DNA of 64,000 bases from Tessaracoccus sp. MC1865 (GTDB lineage Bacteria > Actinomycetota > Actinomycetes > Propionibacteriales > Propionibacteriaceae), in the NCBI RefSeq assembly GCF_017815535.1, contig NZ_CP072596.1, positions 1,674,001-1,738,000 on the forward strand, given 5' to 3'. A program made the position numbers and the translations under genes. The notes under the pieces are model-generated. The model searched no databases, was not told where the DNA came from, and saw only the letters and a program-made list of their open reading frames with translations. This document shows, piece by piece, positions 15,594 through 26,707 of the stretch (position 1 is the stretch's first letter; the number at the start of each line of letters is the position of its first letter).

Positions 15594-15620
15594 AGCGCGC
15601 TACCACTGCGCCAACCGCCC
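15546..15620 (-). tRNA. tRNA-Val (GAC)
   Basis: Full cloverleaf on the minus strand: acceptor GGGCGGT/ACCGCCC, D arm GGCGCAGTGGTAGCGC, anticodon loop CTGACAC (GAC), T arm GGTTCAAACC, discriminator A and encoded CCA (15546-15548). Third gene of a Gly-Cys-Val cluster and the integration target of the islet. Confidence 0.96.
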
Positions 15621-15621
15621 G

Positions 15622-15692
15622 AGGTGGAGACGGGATTTGAACCCGTGTACACGGATTTGCAGTCCGTTGCCTCGCCTCTCGGCCACTCCACC
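15622..15692 (-). tRNA. tRNA-Cys (GCA)
   Basis: 71-base cloverleaf with acceptor GGTGGAG/CTCCACC, anticodon loop CTGCAAA (GCA), T loop GGGTTCAAATCCC and U discriminator as usual for tRNA-Cys. CCA is not encoded. Lies two bases from tRNA-Val. Confidence 0.96.
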
Positions 15693-15743
15693 GGGTGGAG
15701 GGTTACCCTCCCCTTGTGGGTCTGGGAGAGACCTTGATCTCCG

Positions 15744-15816
15744 AGCGGACGACGAGATTCGAACTCGCGACCCTCACCTTGGCAAGGTGATGCTCTACCA
15801 ACTGAGCTACGTCCGC
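15744..15816 (-). tRNA. tRNA-Gly (GCC)
   Basis: 73-base cloverleaf with acceptor GCGGACG, anticodon loop TTGCCAA (GCC), T arm GAGTTCGAATCTC and U discriminator. First gene of the Gly-Cys-Val cluster. Confidence 0.96.
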
Positions 15817-15867
15817 CTTGCGCTACCGCTGCTCCCCTTCCGGTTTGCCGCGTTCGGCGCGTAGAGA

Positions 15868-15897
15868 ACATTAGTCCACGGATTCAGCAAAGTGCAA
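15868..15897 (-). promoter_or_regulatory. Promoter of the tRNA-Gly-Cys-Val cluster
   Basis: On the minus strand, TTGCAC (-35, 15892-15897) and TAATGT (-10, 15868-15873) with an 18-base spacer, about 50 bases upstream of tRNA-Gly. A good sigma-A-type match in an otherwise GC-rich gap. Confidence 0.6.
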
Positions 15898-15918
15898 ATC
15901 GTCGGTTCCTCGGCGCGA

Positions 15919-16521
15919 TCAGGCGCTGACCCGTTCACCCAGCCATTCCGCGATCGCCTGCTCCACCCGCTCGGGCTCCCGGCTCGGCGTGTGCGTCCCG
16001 TCCACGAGGACGACGCGCCTCGTCGCACCCTCCTCCGGGAGCCCGAACGGGTCTTTCCTGCCTTGGACGACGAGCACCGGGGCCGACACGGAGTACAACT
16101 CGGACCCCCGGTCCGCGCCCTTGGGCGACACGAGCGGGAAAGCGAGGCACAGCACCGCCGAAGCACCCACCTCCGCCGCGGACCGGCACGCCACCCGCGC
16201 CCCGAACGAGCGACCACCCACGACCAGGACGCCGCCGGGCACCTGCGCCCGGAGCTGCCCGACCACCTGCACCCACGCCCGCTCGGCGTTGGCGATGGGC
16301 GGCGGCACCCTGCGACCGGCGACCCTGTAGGGCTGCTCCACCAGCGCCACGACGCAGCCCGCCTCCAGACCCGCCTTCAGTGCGGCCCTGAGATCTACGG
16401 TGTCCACTCCCCCGCCGGCCCCGTGCCCGAGCACCATGAGGCCCGCGGCGCCTGCCGGATAGGACACGTGAGCCCGCGCATTTCCCGTGGTTGTGGGGAC
16501 CTCCAGGACCTCAGTTCGCAT
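15919..16521 (-). CDS. Alpha/beta-hydrolase family protein (dienelactone hydrolase/KANL3-like)
   Basis: 200 residues. The oxyanion region GHGAGGGVD (about 33-41), nucleophile elbow GGRSFGAR (about 100-107, Ser), acid QGRKDPFG (Asp) and late His in DGTHTP outline a complete catalytic triad. Substrate unknown. Monocistronic between two tRNA loci. Confidence 0.8.
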   Translation of the reverse strand: MRTEVLEVPTTTGNARAHVSYPAGAAGLMVLGHGAGGGVDTVDLRAALKAGLEAGCVVALVEQPYRVAGRRVPPPIANAERAWVQVVGQLRAQVPGGVLVVGGRSFGARVACRSAAEVGASAVLCLAFPLVSPKGADRGSELYSVSAPVLVVQGRKDPFGLPEEGATRRVVLVDGTHTPSREPERVEQAIAEWLGERVSA

Positions 16522-16544
16522 TCTCGTTTCCGATCCGCTAGAGT
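16515..16544 (+). promoter_or_regulatory. Candidate promoter of tRNA-Val(CAC)
   Basis: TTCGCA (16515-16520) and TAGAGT (16539-16544) separated by 18 bases, ending 12 bases before the tRNA. TAGAGT-type -10 boxes recur in this window. Confidence 0.4.
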
Positions 16545-16556
16545 TTTTCTTCGCTA

Positions 16557-16628
16557 GGGCGATTGGCGCAGTGGTAGCGCGCTTCGTTCACACCGAAGAG
16601 GTCGGCGGTTCGAAACCGCCATCGCCCA
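16557..16628 (+). tRNA. tRNA-Val (CAC)
   Basis: 72-base cloverleaf: acceptor GGGCGAT/ATCGCCC, D arm identical to that of tRNA-Val(GAC), anticodon loop TTCACAC (CAC), T arm GGCGGTTCGAAACCGCC. CCA not encoded. Confidence 0.96.
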
Positions 16629-16686
16629 CTCTAGTGGGGCTTTCCGACGCTGGTTTTGCCCACCGAGGGCCCGGAGGAATGAGGCG

Positions 16687-17460
16687 ATGACAGCACCCGC
16701 GATCGTACTCGTGGCCGACGGCCCCGACGACGAAGCTGTGAACTCGTCTCTCGAGGCCATCCTCGAGGACCTCCGCATTGCGCGCAGGGACCTCCGGGTC
16801 TTTCTCGGCCGCATCGGCGGCCCCGAGCCCCGGCTCGAAGACGTGGTGAGCCAACTCGTCGCGGACGAGGTGGCAGAGGCGGTGCTGATCCCCCTGGACT
16901 TGGTTTCCGCCGCAGATCACGCCCCCGTGCTCGACACTTTCCAGCGTTCTCCAGACATCCACCTGGCTGTCAGTCGCCCCGTGGGCCCGGCCAGCGAACT
17001 GCTGAACATCCTCGACGAACGGGTCAGAGAAGCGTTGCACCGCGGCGGCGCCCTCGAGATCGACGGACTCATCCTCGCGGCGCCTGCCGGCGGCGACGTC
17101 CGTGGCTCGTCGTTGCTGGCCCGTCGCGCCCGGCAATGGTCGGCCCACCACCGCATCCCGGTTCAGTTGGCGGTCGACGAGGGCAGCGGCAGGGCCACCG
17201 CCTCCGCGGTCGCCGCCCTGCGCGGGCAGGGGCGCCGTCACATAGCCGTCGGAGGCGTCTTCCTGGCCCCCACGCCGGACTACCAGGCCCACGCCCATGC
17301 GGCGCTGCGCGCTGGGGCCATCGCCGTGACCTCGCCCATCGGGCCCACTCCCCATCTGAGGCAGCTCATCCTCGCCCGCTATGCGTTCGGCGCGATGGAA
17401 CTGCTCGACGGCACCCCCACCCAGCTGTCCGCGGAGGTCCTGGAGGGCGAGGAGGACTGA
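16687..17460 (+). CDS. CbiX/SirB-like protein with altered chelatase motifs
   Basis: 257 residues resembling two tandem chelatase-like halves. The first opens APAIVLVADGPDDEAVNSSL, where sirohydrochlorin/cobalt chelatases normally have an A-H-G motif: here His is replaced by Asp. LIPLDLVSAADHAPVLD (about 60-76) matches the second conserved segment. Family members insert Co2+ or Fe2+ into sirohydrochlorin, but the altered residue leaves activity doubtful. GGAGG upstream supports the ATG. No other cobalamin or siroheme gene is nearby. Confidence 0.6.
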   Translation: MTAPAIVLVADGPDDEAVNSSLEAILEDLRIARRDLRVFLGRIGGPEPRLEDVVSQLVADEVAEAVLIPLDLVSAADHAPVLDTFQRSPDIHLAVSRPVGPASELLNILDERVREALHRGGALEIDGLILAAPAGGDVRGSSLLARRARQWSAHHRIPVQLAVDEGSGRATASAVAALRGQGRRHIAVGGVFLAPTPDYQAHAHAALRAGAIAVTSPIGPTPHLRQLILARYAFGAMELLDGTPTQLSAEVLEGEED

Positions 17461-17491
17461 TCAGCTTGCGATGGCGATTATCATCGTCTTC

Positions 17492-17908
17492 ATGACTGAC
17501 CAGTACGTCCCGAAGCTGATCAAACCGGATACCGAATGGCGCGAGCAGCTCAGCAAGATGGAGTACCACGTCCTTCGTGAGGCCGGCACGGAGCGGCCGT
17601 TCACCGGCGAATACACCGACACCGAGGACGAGGGTGTCTACGAATGCCGGGGCTGCGGCGCGGAACTGTTCCGCAGCAATGAGAAGTTCCACTCAAACTG
17701 CGGCTGGCCCAGCTTCTTCGCCCCGCTCGCGGAGGAACGCGTCCGCTACATCGAGGACAGGTCGCTGCCCGGTCGCCCCCGCGTCGAGGTGCGGTGCAGC
17801 AACTGTGACGGGCATCTTGGCCACGTCTTCGAGGGCGAGGGTTATGAGACGCCCACCGACCTGCGCTTCTGCATCAATTCCGTATCCCTGAACCTGCGCC
17901 GTTCCTGA
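17492..17908 (+). CDS. msrB: Peptide-methionine (R)-S-oxide reductase
   Basis: 138 residues. Zinc-binding CRGCG and CSNCD pairs, substrate-binding HSNCGWPSFF and the catalytic cysteine in RFCINSVSL are all present. Repairs oxidised methionine in proteins using thioredoxin. ATG at 17492 gives the family's usual N-terminus (MTDQYVPKLIKPDTEW); longer readings overlap the upstream gene. Confidence 0.93.
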   Translation: MTDQYVPKLIKPDTEWREQLSKMEYHVLREAGTERPFTGEYTDTEDEGVYECRGCGAELFRSNEKFHSNCGWPSFFAPLAEERVRYIEDRSLPGRPRVEVRCSNCDGHLGHVFEGEGYETPTDLRFCINSVSLNLRRS

Positions 17909-17921
17909 CCCGCCGTTCTCG

Positions 17922-17953
17922 GCGCGCCACCGCCGAAAAGGGCGGCGGCGCGC
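17922..17953 (+). terminator. Hairpin after msrB
   Basis: GCGCGCCACCGCC (17922-17934) and GGCGGCGGCGCGC (17941-17953) pair with one mismatch around loop GAAAAG. No strong T-run follows. TTAGAGT just after it may be the -10 of the DUF3000 gene. Confidence 0.45.
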
Positions 17954-17966
17954 TTAGAGTGGCGAC

Positions 17967-18551
17967 GTGCCCGCGAATGTCACCAGCATCACTCCAGAGC
18001 CGTTCAGCCGCGCTCTCCGGGAGTTGACGGCCATGAACTGGCGTTCCGGCATCACCGCGGACGAGATCGGCTCTCCACAGCGCATCGCGCCCTACTCGGT
18101 GGCCATCGCCGCCGAGCTGCTGGACGACGACGAGCCCTTGGCAACCGGGCGCCTGATCCTGCTCCACGATCCCGCGGGCAACGACGCATGGGCCGGCACC
18201 TTCCGCCTCGTGACCTACGTGCGCGCCGAGGTGGACCTGGACATGGTCACAGACCCGCTTCTCCCTGAAGTGGCGTGGTCATGGTTGACCGAAGCGCTGG
18301 AGAGCCACGGCTGCGACGCCTCGGCGCTGGCCGGCACGGTGACCGCCTCGTACGGTCGAGGGTTCGGCGAGATGGTTCAGGAACCGGACAGGGCCGACGT
18401 CGAACTGCGCTCCTCGTGGACCCCCCAACTCGACGGCGCACACTCCCTCACGCCCCATCTCGCGGCCTGGCAGGACCTGTTGGGGCAGGTGGCTGGGCAA
18501 CCTCCCCTGCCGCCGGGCGTGGCCACCCTGCCGGTGGGCCGCAACCTATGA
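17967..18551 (+). CDS. DUF3000 family protein
   Basis: 194 residues from GTG. Matches the actinobacterial DUF3000 family (mycobacterial Rv2680): F-x-RALREL near the N-terminus, then IAPYSVAIAAEL, GRLILLHDPAGNDAWAGTFR and VAWSWLTEALE. Its stop overlaps the start of the RNase D-like gene (ATGA). Function unknown. The tight coupling with an RNase D-like protein is conserved in Actinobacteria. Confidence 0.88.
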   Translation: MPANVTSITPEPFSRALRELTAMNWRSGITADEIGSPQRIAPYSVAIAAELLDDDEPLATGRLILLHDPAGNDAWAGTFRLVTYVRAEVDLDMVTDPLLPEVAWSWLTEALESHGCDASALAGTVTASYGRGFGEMVQEPDRADVELRSSWTPQLDGAHSLTPHLAAWQDLLGQVAGQPPLPPGVATLPVGRNL

Positions 18552-19759
18552 CATATGTGAACAGCAGCCGCGAGCCCCTCAAGCCCGTCGTCGACACCCC
18601 TGAACTCTTGGCGGAGTGCCTCACGGCCCTGCGCGCCGGCAGAGGGCCGGTGGCCTTCGACACGGAGCGGGCGCACGGCCACCGGTACTGGGCGAAGGCC
18701 TATCTGCTCCAGATCCGCCGTGAAGGCTCGGGGACGTGGCTGATCGATCCGATCGCCTTCGAGAAGGACGGGGAACTGGCTGACCTCAGCTCACTCGTCG
18801 ACGCGTGCGGCACCGCCACCTGGATCGTCCACGCCGCCACCCAGGACCTGCCCTGCATGCAGGAGATCAACATCATCCCGCCGCGGATCTTCGACACCGA
18901 ACTCGCCGCGCGTCTCCTCGCAAAACCCGGCGCATCGCTCGGAGCCCTCCTCGAGGCCGAACTCGGGATCAAACTCCGCAAGGCGCACTCCGCAGACAAC
19001 TGGTCGCGGCGACCTCTGCCCGAATCCTGGTTGATCTACGCCGCACTCGACGTGGACTACCTCCTCGAACTGTCCAAGGTGTTGGCCACCCACCTGGTGC
19101 TGGCCGGTCGCGAAGAATGGTCCGCGCAGGAGAACGACGACATGCTGGCGCGTTTCAGTACGCCGCCGAAGCCCCGTGAGGACCCCTGGCGGCGCCTCAG
19201 CGGCCTCACCACCCTCAGGACGCCGATGCAGTACGCCGTGGCCCGCGAACTGTGGCTGGCGCGGGACGAGGTGGCCAGGCGCCGCGACAGGCCGCCAGGC
19301 TGGATCCTCCATGATTCGGCCGTGTTGGCGGTCGCCGCCCTGGCCCGCGACACGGTACCGAGCGCGGCGCAGGTCCAGAACCTCCCGGGCTTCAGCTCCC
19401 AGCCGGGGCAGCGCTACGTGCGGCACTGGCTGGCCGCACTCGAACGTGTGCGGCACCTGCCGCCCGAACAGTACCCGGCCAAACACCTGCACACCCCCGG
19501 CGTGCCGCACCCCAGGTCCTGGGACAAGGCGAATCCTGAGGCAGCGTTGCGCTGGGCAGCGGTGCGGCCCGCCGTCGACGAATTGGCCTGCGACCTGGGG
19601 GGGCTCCAGCCCAGCCTGATCGCACCGCCTGCGGTGCTGCAGGAGGCGCTCTACCGTCATTCAGAGGTGACGCGAGAGGTGCTCCTGGAGCTGGGCGCGC
19701 GGCCGTGGCAGGCTGACTTCCTGGCCCCCGCCATCGCGGAGGCGCTCGGTCAGGCCTGA
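18548..19759 (+). CDS. RNase D-like 3'-5' exonuclease with HRDC domain
   Basis: 403 residues. DEDD-type exonuclease motifs: FDTERAHG (about 37-44), IVHAATQDLPCM (about 94-105), and YAALDVDYLLEL (about 165-176). A C-terminal HRDC-like helical domain follows (AVARELWLARDEVARRRDRP). Likely acts on structured RNA 3' ends. ATG at 18548 within ATGA overlap with DUF3000. Its 3' end overlaps the convergent dxs gene by 10 bases. Confidence 0.88.
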   Translation: MTYVNSSREPLKPVVDTPELLAECLTALRAGRGPVAFDTERAHGHRYWAKAYLLQIRREGSGTWLIDPIAFEKDGELADLSSLVDACGTATWIVHAATQDLPCMQEINIIPPRIFDTELAARLLAKPGASLGALLEAELGIKLRKAHSADNWSRRPLPESWLIYAALDVDYLLELSKVLATHLVLAGREEWSAQENDDMLARFSTPPKPREDPWRRLSGLTTLRTPMQYAVARELWLARDEVARRRDRPPGWILHDSAVLAVAALARDTVPSAAQVQNLPGFSSQPGQRYVRHWLAALERVRHLPPEQYPAKHLHTPGVPHPRSWDKANPEAALRWAAVRPAVDELACDLGGLQPSLIAPPAVLQEALYRHSEVTREVLLELGARPWQADFLAPAIAEALGQA

Positions 19760-21669
19760 GCGTCCTCGACGGTGACGTCGGCCACCTCGGTAGACAGCAG
19801 GTCGCCCAGCACCGACAGCGCCGTGGCGGCAGCGGTGAGCCCGATGCGCTCCAGAACCTCGTCGCGTGAGCCGTGCTTGAGGAATTCCTTGGGGATGCCG
19901 AAGTTGCGCACCTTCACCGGTGCGTCCTCCATCGCCAACTGTGCCCCGAGCCGCTGGCCGACGCCACCGTCGACGAGGTTGTCCTCCAAGGTGACCACGA
20001 GGTCGTAGCCGCTGGCCAGGGCCACGAGGTCTGGGCTCACCGGCAGGGCCCACAGCGGGTCCACGACTGCGGCGGACACCCCCTGGTCATCGAGGCGTTC
20101 GGCGAGATCCATCGCCACCCCGACGAACTGCCCGTAGCCCACGATAAGGACCTTCGCCTCTTCGGGCCGGATCAGCACGTCGACGCGGTTGATCCCCTCA
20201 CCCACGTGGGCGATCTCCGGCATTTCGTCCGGCAGACGTTCCTTCGAGTAGCGCACGACGGTGACCGCATCGTCGACCTCCACGGCATGGTCCAGCGCTG
20301 CCACCAGACGGGTCTGGTCGCGGGGTGCGGCCAGTTGGAGATGCGGCACAATGCCCAGGAGCGTCATGTCCCACATGCCGTTGTGGCTGGGCCCGTCCGT
20401 GCCGGTCACGCCGGCCCTGTCCAGCACCAGTGTGATGCCGGCCTTGTGGAGCGCCGCGTCCATGAGCACCTGGTCGAGGGCCCGGTTCAGGAACGTGGCG
20501 TAGAGGGCGACCACCGGATGCAGGCCGGCGCGCGCCAGGCCGGCAGCGGAGACCACGGCGTGCTGTTCGGCGATACCGACGTCGAAGATCCGGTCCGGGA
20601 ACGCCGCTGCGAACCGGCCCAGCCCGGTGGGGTTGAGCATGGCCCCGGTGATGGCCACCAGGTCTGGGCGTCGCTGACCGAGCTGCACGATGGCTTCGGC
20701 GAACGCGTCCGTCCAGGTGGCCTGCACCGTCGCCGACAGCGGCTCTCCGGTGAACTCGTTGATCTTGCCGACCGCGTGGAAGCGGTCCTCCTCGTGCTCC
20801 TCAGCGGCCGGGAAGCCCCGACCCTTGCGCGTCACGCAGTGCACGATCACCGGGCCACCGAACTGGCGTGCCTGTTCAAGGTGGTTGGTGAGGGCCGTGA
20901 TGTCGTGGCCGTCGATGGGGCCGGTGTACTTGATGCCGATGTCCGAGAACATCGTCTGGGGCGCCAGGACGTCCTTCACGCCGGTCTTGAAACCATGCAT
21001 GAGGTCATAGACCGGCCGCCCGAACACGGGGACGCGCTTCACGCCGCGCTTGATGACGCTCAGCGTCTTCTCGTAGCGGTGATCCGTGCGGAGGCCGGCC
21101 AGGTGGTTGGCCAACCCGCCGACGGTGGGCGTGTAGGAGCGCCCGTTGTCGTTGACGATCACCACGAGGCGTAGGTCGCCGGCGTCAGCGATGTTGTTGA
21201 GGGCCTCCCAGGCCATGCCGCCGGTCAGCGCTCCGTCGCCGACGACCGCCACGACGGTGCGGTCCTCCCCCCTGATCCGGAATCCCTTGGCCAGACCCTC
21301 GGCCCATGAAAGGGCCGAAGAGGCGTGCGAGTTGCGCACCCAGTCGTGTTCCGACTCATCGGGCTCCGGGTACCCGGAGATGCCCTCCTGCTGGCGGAGG
21401 GTGTCGAAGAGAGGGGCGCGGCCGGTGAGAATCTTGTGGACGTAGCTCTGGTGACCGGTGTCGAAGATGATGGGATCTGACGGCGAATCGAAGACCTTGT
21501 GGATGGCCATGGTCAATTCGACGACGCCGAGGTTCGGGCCCAGGTGCCCACCGGTGCGGCTGACCTTCGTGATCAGGAAGCGCCTGATCTCGTCAGCCAA
21601 CTGCACCAGTTGTTTCCTGGACAGCGCCCGCAGGTCATGGGGGCTGTGCACCGAATCCAACAGAGACAT
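19750..21669 (-). CDS. dxs: 1-deoxy-D-xylulose-5-phosphate synthase
   Basis: 639 residues, normal length. Thiamine pyrophosphate site VVGDGALTGGMAWEALNN to NDN (about 150-180), HDITALTNHLE, and transketolase pyrimidine-binding region DVGIAEQHAVVSAAGLA (about 360-376), with DRAGVTGTDGPSHNG. Condenses pyruvate and glyceraldehyde 3-phosphate, first step of the MEP isoprenoid route. ATG at 21669 (MSLLDSVHSPHDLRAL) matches the family start. Confidence 0.96.
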   Translation of the reverse strand: MSLLDSVHSPHDLRALSRKQLVQLADEIRRFLITKVSRTGGHLGPNLGVVELTMAIHKVFDSPSDPIIFDTGHQSYVHKILTGRAPLFDTLRQQEGISGYPEPDESEHDWVRNSHASSALSWAEGLAKGFRIRGEDRTVVAVVGDGALTGGMAWEALNNIADAGDLRLVVIVNDNGRSYTPTVGGLANHLAGLRTDHRYEKTLSVIKRGVKRVPVFGRPVYDLMHGFKTGVKDVLAPQTMFSDIGIKYTGPIDGHDITALTNHLEQARQFGGPVIVHCVTRKGRGFPAAEEHEEDRFHAVGKINEFTGEPLSATVQATWTDAFAEAIVQLGQRRPDLVAITGAMLNPTGLGRFAAAFPDRIFDVGIAEQHAVVSAAGLARAGLHPVVALYATFLNRALDQVLMDAALHKAGITLVLDRAGVTGTDGPSHNGMWDMTLLGIVPHLQLAAPRDQTRLVAALDHAVEVDDAVTVVRYSKERLPDEMPEIAHVGEGINRVDVLIRPEEAKVLIVGYGQFVGVAMDLAERLDDQGVSAAVVDPLWALPVSPDLVALASGYDLVVTLEDNLVDGGVGQRLGAQLAMEDAPVKVRNFGIPKEFLKHGSRDEVLERIGLTAAATALSVLGDLLSTEVADVTVEDAQA

Positions 21670-21724
21670 GCGGTCAATAGTAGGCCCTAACAACCAATGG
21701 GCCGGGTCAACGTGCGGGCGGAGG

Positions 21725-22114
21725 TCACAGCCGGGGGACGAAACGCACGTCCCGGAGCGCCTGTTCGACGAGTTCCACTCCCCTGGCGACCCGGACCAGC
21801 CGGGCTTCTTCCTGCTGCAGGACGACCGCGGCCTGATCGACCGTTGCGGTGTCCACCACGCCCGACAACGAGGTGCGCACACCCGCCAGACTGCTGCGCG
21901 TCGCCACCAATTGGGCCGCGACGAACTCCCGCGCCATCCGGGCCAGCACGACAGGGTGACGGCGCAACACCTGGTACCCCCGGTATTCCGACGGGCAGGA
22001 GTCCAGCAGGAAAGATTCCGCCGTCTTCAGCCAGCCGCTGGACCCCGGCGGGCGCACGGCCCCGGGCCAACCCGGCGGCACGTACACGCGGATAACTTCA
22101 TCTTCATCGAACAT
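21725..22114 (-). CDS. Conserved actinobacterial-type protein of unknown function
   Basis: 129 residues starting MFDEDEVIRVYVPPGWPGAV. The middle shows FLLDSCPSEYRGYQVLRRHP, and the C-terminal half is helical (ARMAREFVAAQLVATRSSLA; EARLVRVARGVELVEQALRD). No signal peptide or known motif. Good codon pattern and a position directly upstream of dxs on the same strand support a real gene. Confidence 0.68.
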   Translation of the reverse strand: MFDEDEVIRVYVPPGWPGAVRPPGSSGWLKTAESFLLDSCPSEYRGYQVLRRHPVVLARMAREFVAAQLVATRSSLAGVRTSLSGVVDTATVDQAAVVLQQEEARLVRVARGVELVEQALRDVRFVPRL

Positions 22115-22193
22115 ACCTTCTATTGAAGCTGAACGCCCGGACAAAATCGAGTGCCTGCTCCAATCGACCTCACCTTTCCGCGAGGCCAGGGGT

Positions 22194-22310
22194 TCAGCTC
22201 CGGATCTCCGGGGTCCCCTCCGTGCCCCCCTTCGCGGGGCCGGTGAACAAGCCAACGATCAGCGCTGCGACCGCGCCGACCAACACGAAACGCTTCATCG
22301 ATGCGAACAT
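22194..22310 (-). CDS. Small single-span membrane or exported peptide, 38 aa
   Basis: Reads MFASMKRFVLVGAVAALIVG, then LFTGPAKGGTEGTPEIRS and stop. A strong Shine-Dalgarno GGAGG sits five bases before the ATG. Basic N-terminus plus a 15-residue hydrophobic helix suggests a membrane peptide or signal anchor. No homology recognised. Lies between the dxs-side hypothetical gene and acnA. Confidence 0.5.
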   Translation of the reverse strand: MFASMKRFVLVGAVAALIVGLFTGPAKGGTEGTPEIRS

Positions 22311-22598
22311 GTGATCCTCCAATCGGTTCCCTCCAAGCAGAACCTGACCAGATGACGCGGCGCCCACGGCGACGTGAACTGCAGATGTCGGTCAGATGAC
22401 GATGTTCAAACCCTCCCGGGCGCGCAGGGGGATGATGCCCGCAGAAGCAGGCAGCCCCCGCAGCCGGCATCGCCTAGCTGAAGGGGCCACTCTCCTGAAC
22501 GGGAGCTTATGCTCCCCCGTTCAGCGTCTGCTACTTGAACATCACGATGTTGGTGGCCCAGATGTCCATGCGGCAACGCTCCGGGCGGCACCACACGA
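22311..22598. other. Gene-poor gap downstream of acnA
   Basis: No convincing gene. It contains a bulged hairpin CTGAACGGGAGC/GCTCCCCCGTTCAG (22495-22524) and, upstream of it on the minus strand, a 12-codon frame (22569-22531) encoding MDIWATNIVMFK with GGAG nine bases before its ATG. The remainder shows no motif I can name. Confidence 0.4.
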
Positions 22599-22637
22599 GA
22601 ACCGGGCCGGCTCCCGAAAGGGAACCGGCCCGGTTCG
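22599..22637 (-). terminator. Hairpin terminator of acnA
   Basis: AACCGGGCCGG-TCCC / GGGA-ACCGGCCCGGTT around a GAAA tetraloop, starting about 13 bases past the acnA stop on the minus strand. Very stable stem; only a weak T-rich tail. Confidence 0.7.
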
Positions 22638-22649
22638 TCTGTGCTCAGA

Positions 22650-25463
<2,814 letters not shown>

Positions 25464-25494
25464 CCTTCTCCTTTACTTGGCTGACGCCAGGTTC

Positions 25495-25508
25495 TCTTGA
25501 TATCAAGA
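25495..25508. promoter_or_regulatory. 14-bp perfect palindrome upstream of acnA
   Basis: TCTTGATATCAAGA, 32 bases before the acnA start, in an AT-rich pocket that likely contains the promoter. It has the size and symmetry of a MarR- or TetR-type operator. Actinobacterial aconitase genes are known targets of such regulators (AcnR in Corynebacterium, TamR in Streptomyces); which one binds here is not shown. Confidence 0.55.
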
Positions 25509-25576
25509 TACCGCACAAGCTGCGGGCGCGCGGCGGCGTCGCCATCCTTCGCCCATCCTAGGGGGTCAGCCGCTGC

Positions 25577-26707
25577 CTAAGAGGCTGGGTGGAGGATCGC
25601 GACGCACTCGACGTGGTGCGTCATCGGGAACAGGTCGAAGCCCCGGATGGAAACGGGCGCGTAGCCCTCAGCGGCGAACGTCTTCAGGTCGCGCGCCAGT
25701 GCAGCCGGGTCGCACGCGACATAGGCGATGGCCCGTGGGCGCCGGGCCGCCACCGCCCGAACCACGCCGGCTCCCGCGCCCTTGCGCGGTGGGTCCAGCA
25801 CGATCAGGTCCGCCCACTCCGGCAACTGCCGGTCAGCGCGCTCGACGGGCAGGGCGTAGAACTCGCCCTCGGGTACGTTGCGCCTGGCCAGTTCAACTGC
25901 GCCGCGGCCAGCCTCGACCCCCAGCACCAGGCAGCCGGCGTCGGCCAATGCACCGGCGAACAGGCCGACGCCGCAGTAGAGGTCCATGGCCCGCTCCCCC
26001 GGCTCGGGACGCAGCCCGTCCAGCACGGCTCGGCTCAGGGTTTCGGCGGCGGCCGGGTGCACCTGCCAGAATCCGCTGGCGGCGACGGTGTAGGTCCGTC
26101 CGAGCACCTTCTGCTGCACGGGATCCGGTCCCTTGAGGCGACGACCGCTGATCAACGTCACGCTCCGGTCCGCCACGGTCACCTCCAGGTCGACGCCGGG
26201 ATCTGCGAACGCCTGCAGTTTTTCCAGAGTGGGCCCGGGGGCGGCGATGAGGCAACCCTGGTCCGGCAGCGGCACGATGTCGTGCGAGCGCCGGGCCCGG
26301 AGGCCGACCGAGCCGTCGTCGTCGACGGCGTAGCGAACGCGGGTGCGCCAGTCGAGCAGACCTCCGGGCACCGCCTCGACTTCGCCGTCCCAGGTGAGCC
26401 CGGCGAGCCGCTCGAGCTGCTCGGCCACCACCGCTGTCTTGAGGGCGAGCTGCGTGTCGGCATCGGCGTGCTGCCAGTCGCAGCCACCGCACCTGCCTGC
26501 GATGGGGCAGGGCGGGACCACGCGCCCGGGCGCCGCGTCGAGCACCTCCGTCACGCGGCCGCGGTCGAACTTGCTGCCGCGGTCCGTGATCTCCAGCCGG
26601 ACCCGCTCCCCCGGCAACCCGCCGGTGACGAAGACGACCTTCCCGTCGAGCCGCCCGACGATATACCCGCCGTGCGCCACGCGCTCCAACATGACCTCGG
26701 TCATCAT
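25577..26707 (-). CDS. Class I SAM-dependent RNA m5U methyltransferase (TrmA/RlmD family)
   Basis: 376 residues. N-terminal TRAM domain (MLERVAHGGYIVGRLDGKVV), iron-sulfur cysteines in PPCPIAGRCGGCDWQH, and a Rossmann methyltransferase core DLYCGVGLFAGALADAGCLV. DPPRKGAG and the catalytic cysteine YVACDPAALARD follow. Modifies U in rRNA or tRNA; the exact target is not predictable. Overlaps the end of the permease gene by 4 bases, as in mycobacteria (Rv2689c-Rv2690c). Confidence 0.9.
   Translation of the reverse strand: MMTEVMLERVAHGGYIVGRLDGKVVFVTGGLPGERVRLEITDRGSKFDRGRVTEVLDAAPGRVVPPCPIAGRCGGCDWQHADADTQLALKTAVVAEQLERLAGLTWDGEVEAVPGGLLDWRTRVRYAVDDDGSVGLRARRSHDIVPLPDQGCLIAAPGPTLEKLQAFADPGVDLEVTVADRSVTLISGRRLKGPDPVQQKVLGRTYTVAASGFWQVHPAAAETLSRAVLDGLRPEPGERAMDLYCGVGLFAGALADAGCLVLGVEAGRGAVELARRNVPEGEFYALPVERADRQLPEWADLIVLDPPRKGAGAGVVRAVAARRPRAIAYVACDPAALARDLKTFAAEGYAPVSIRGFDLFPMTHHVECVAILHPAS

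Noticed and set aside
15717-15743. Possible further tRNA between tRNA-Cys and tRNA-Gly
   Set aside because: The gap between these two tRNAs is only about 50 bases and cannot form a cloverleaf.
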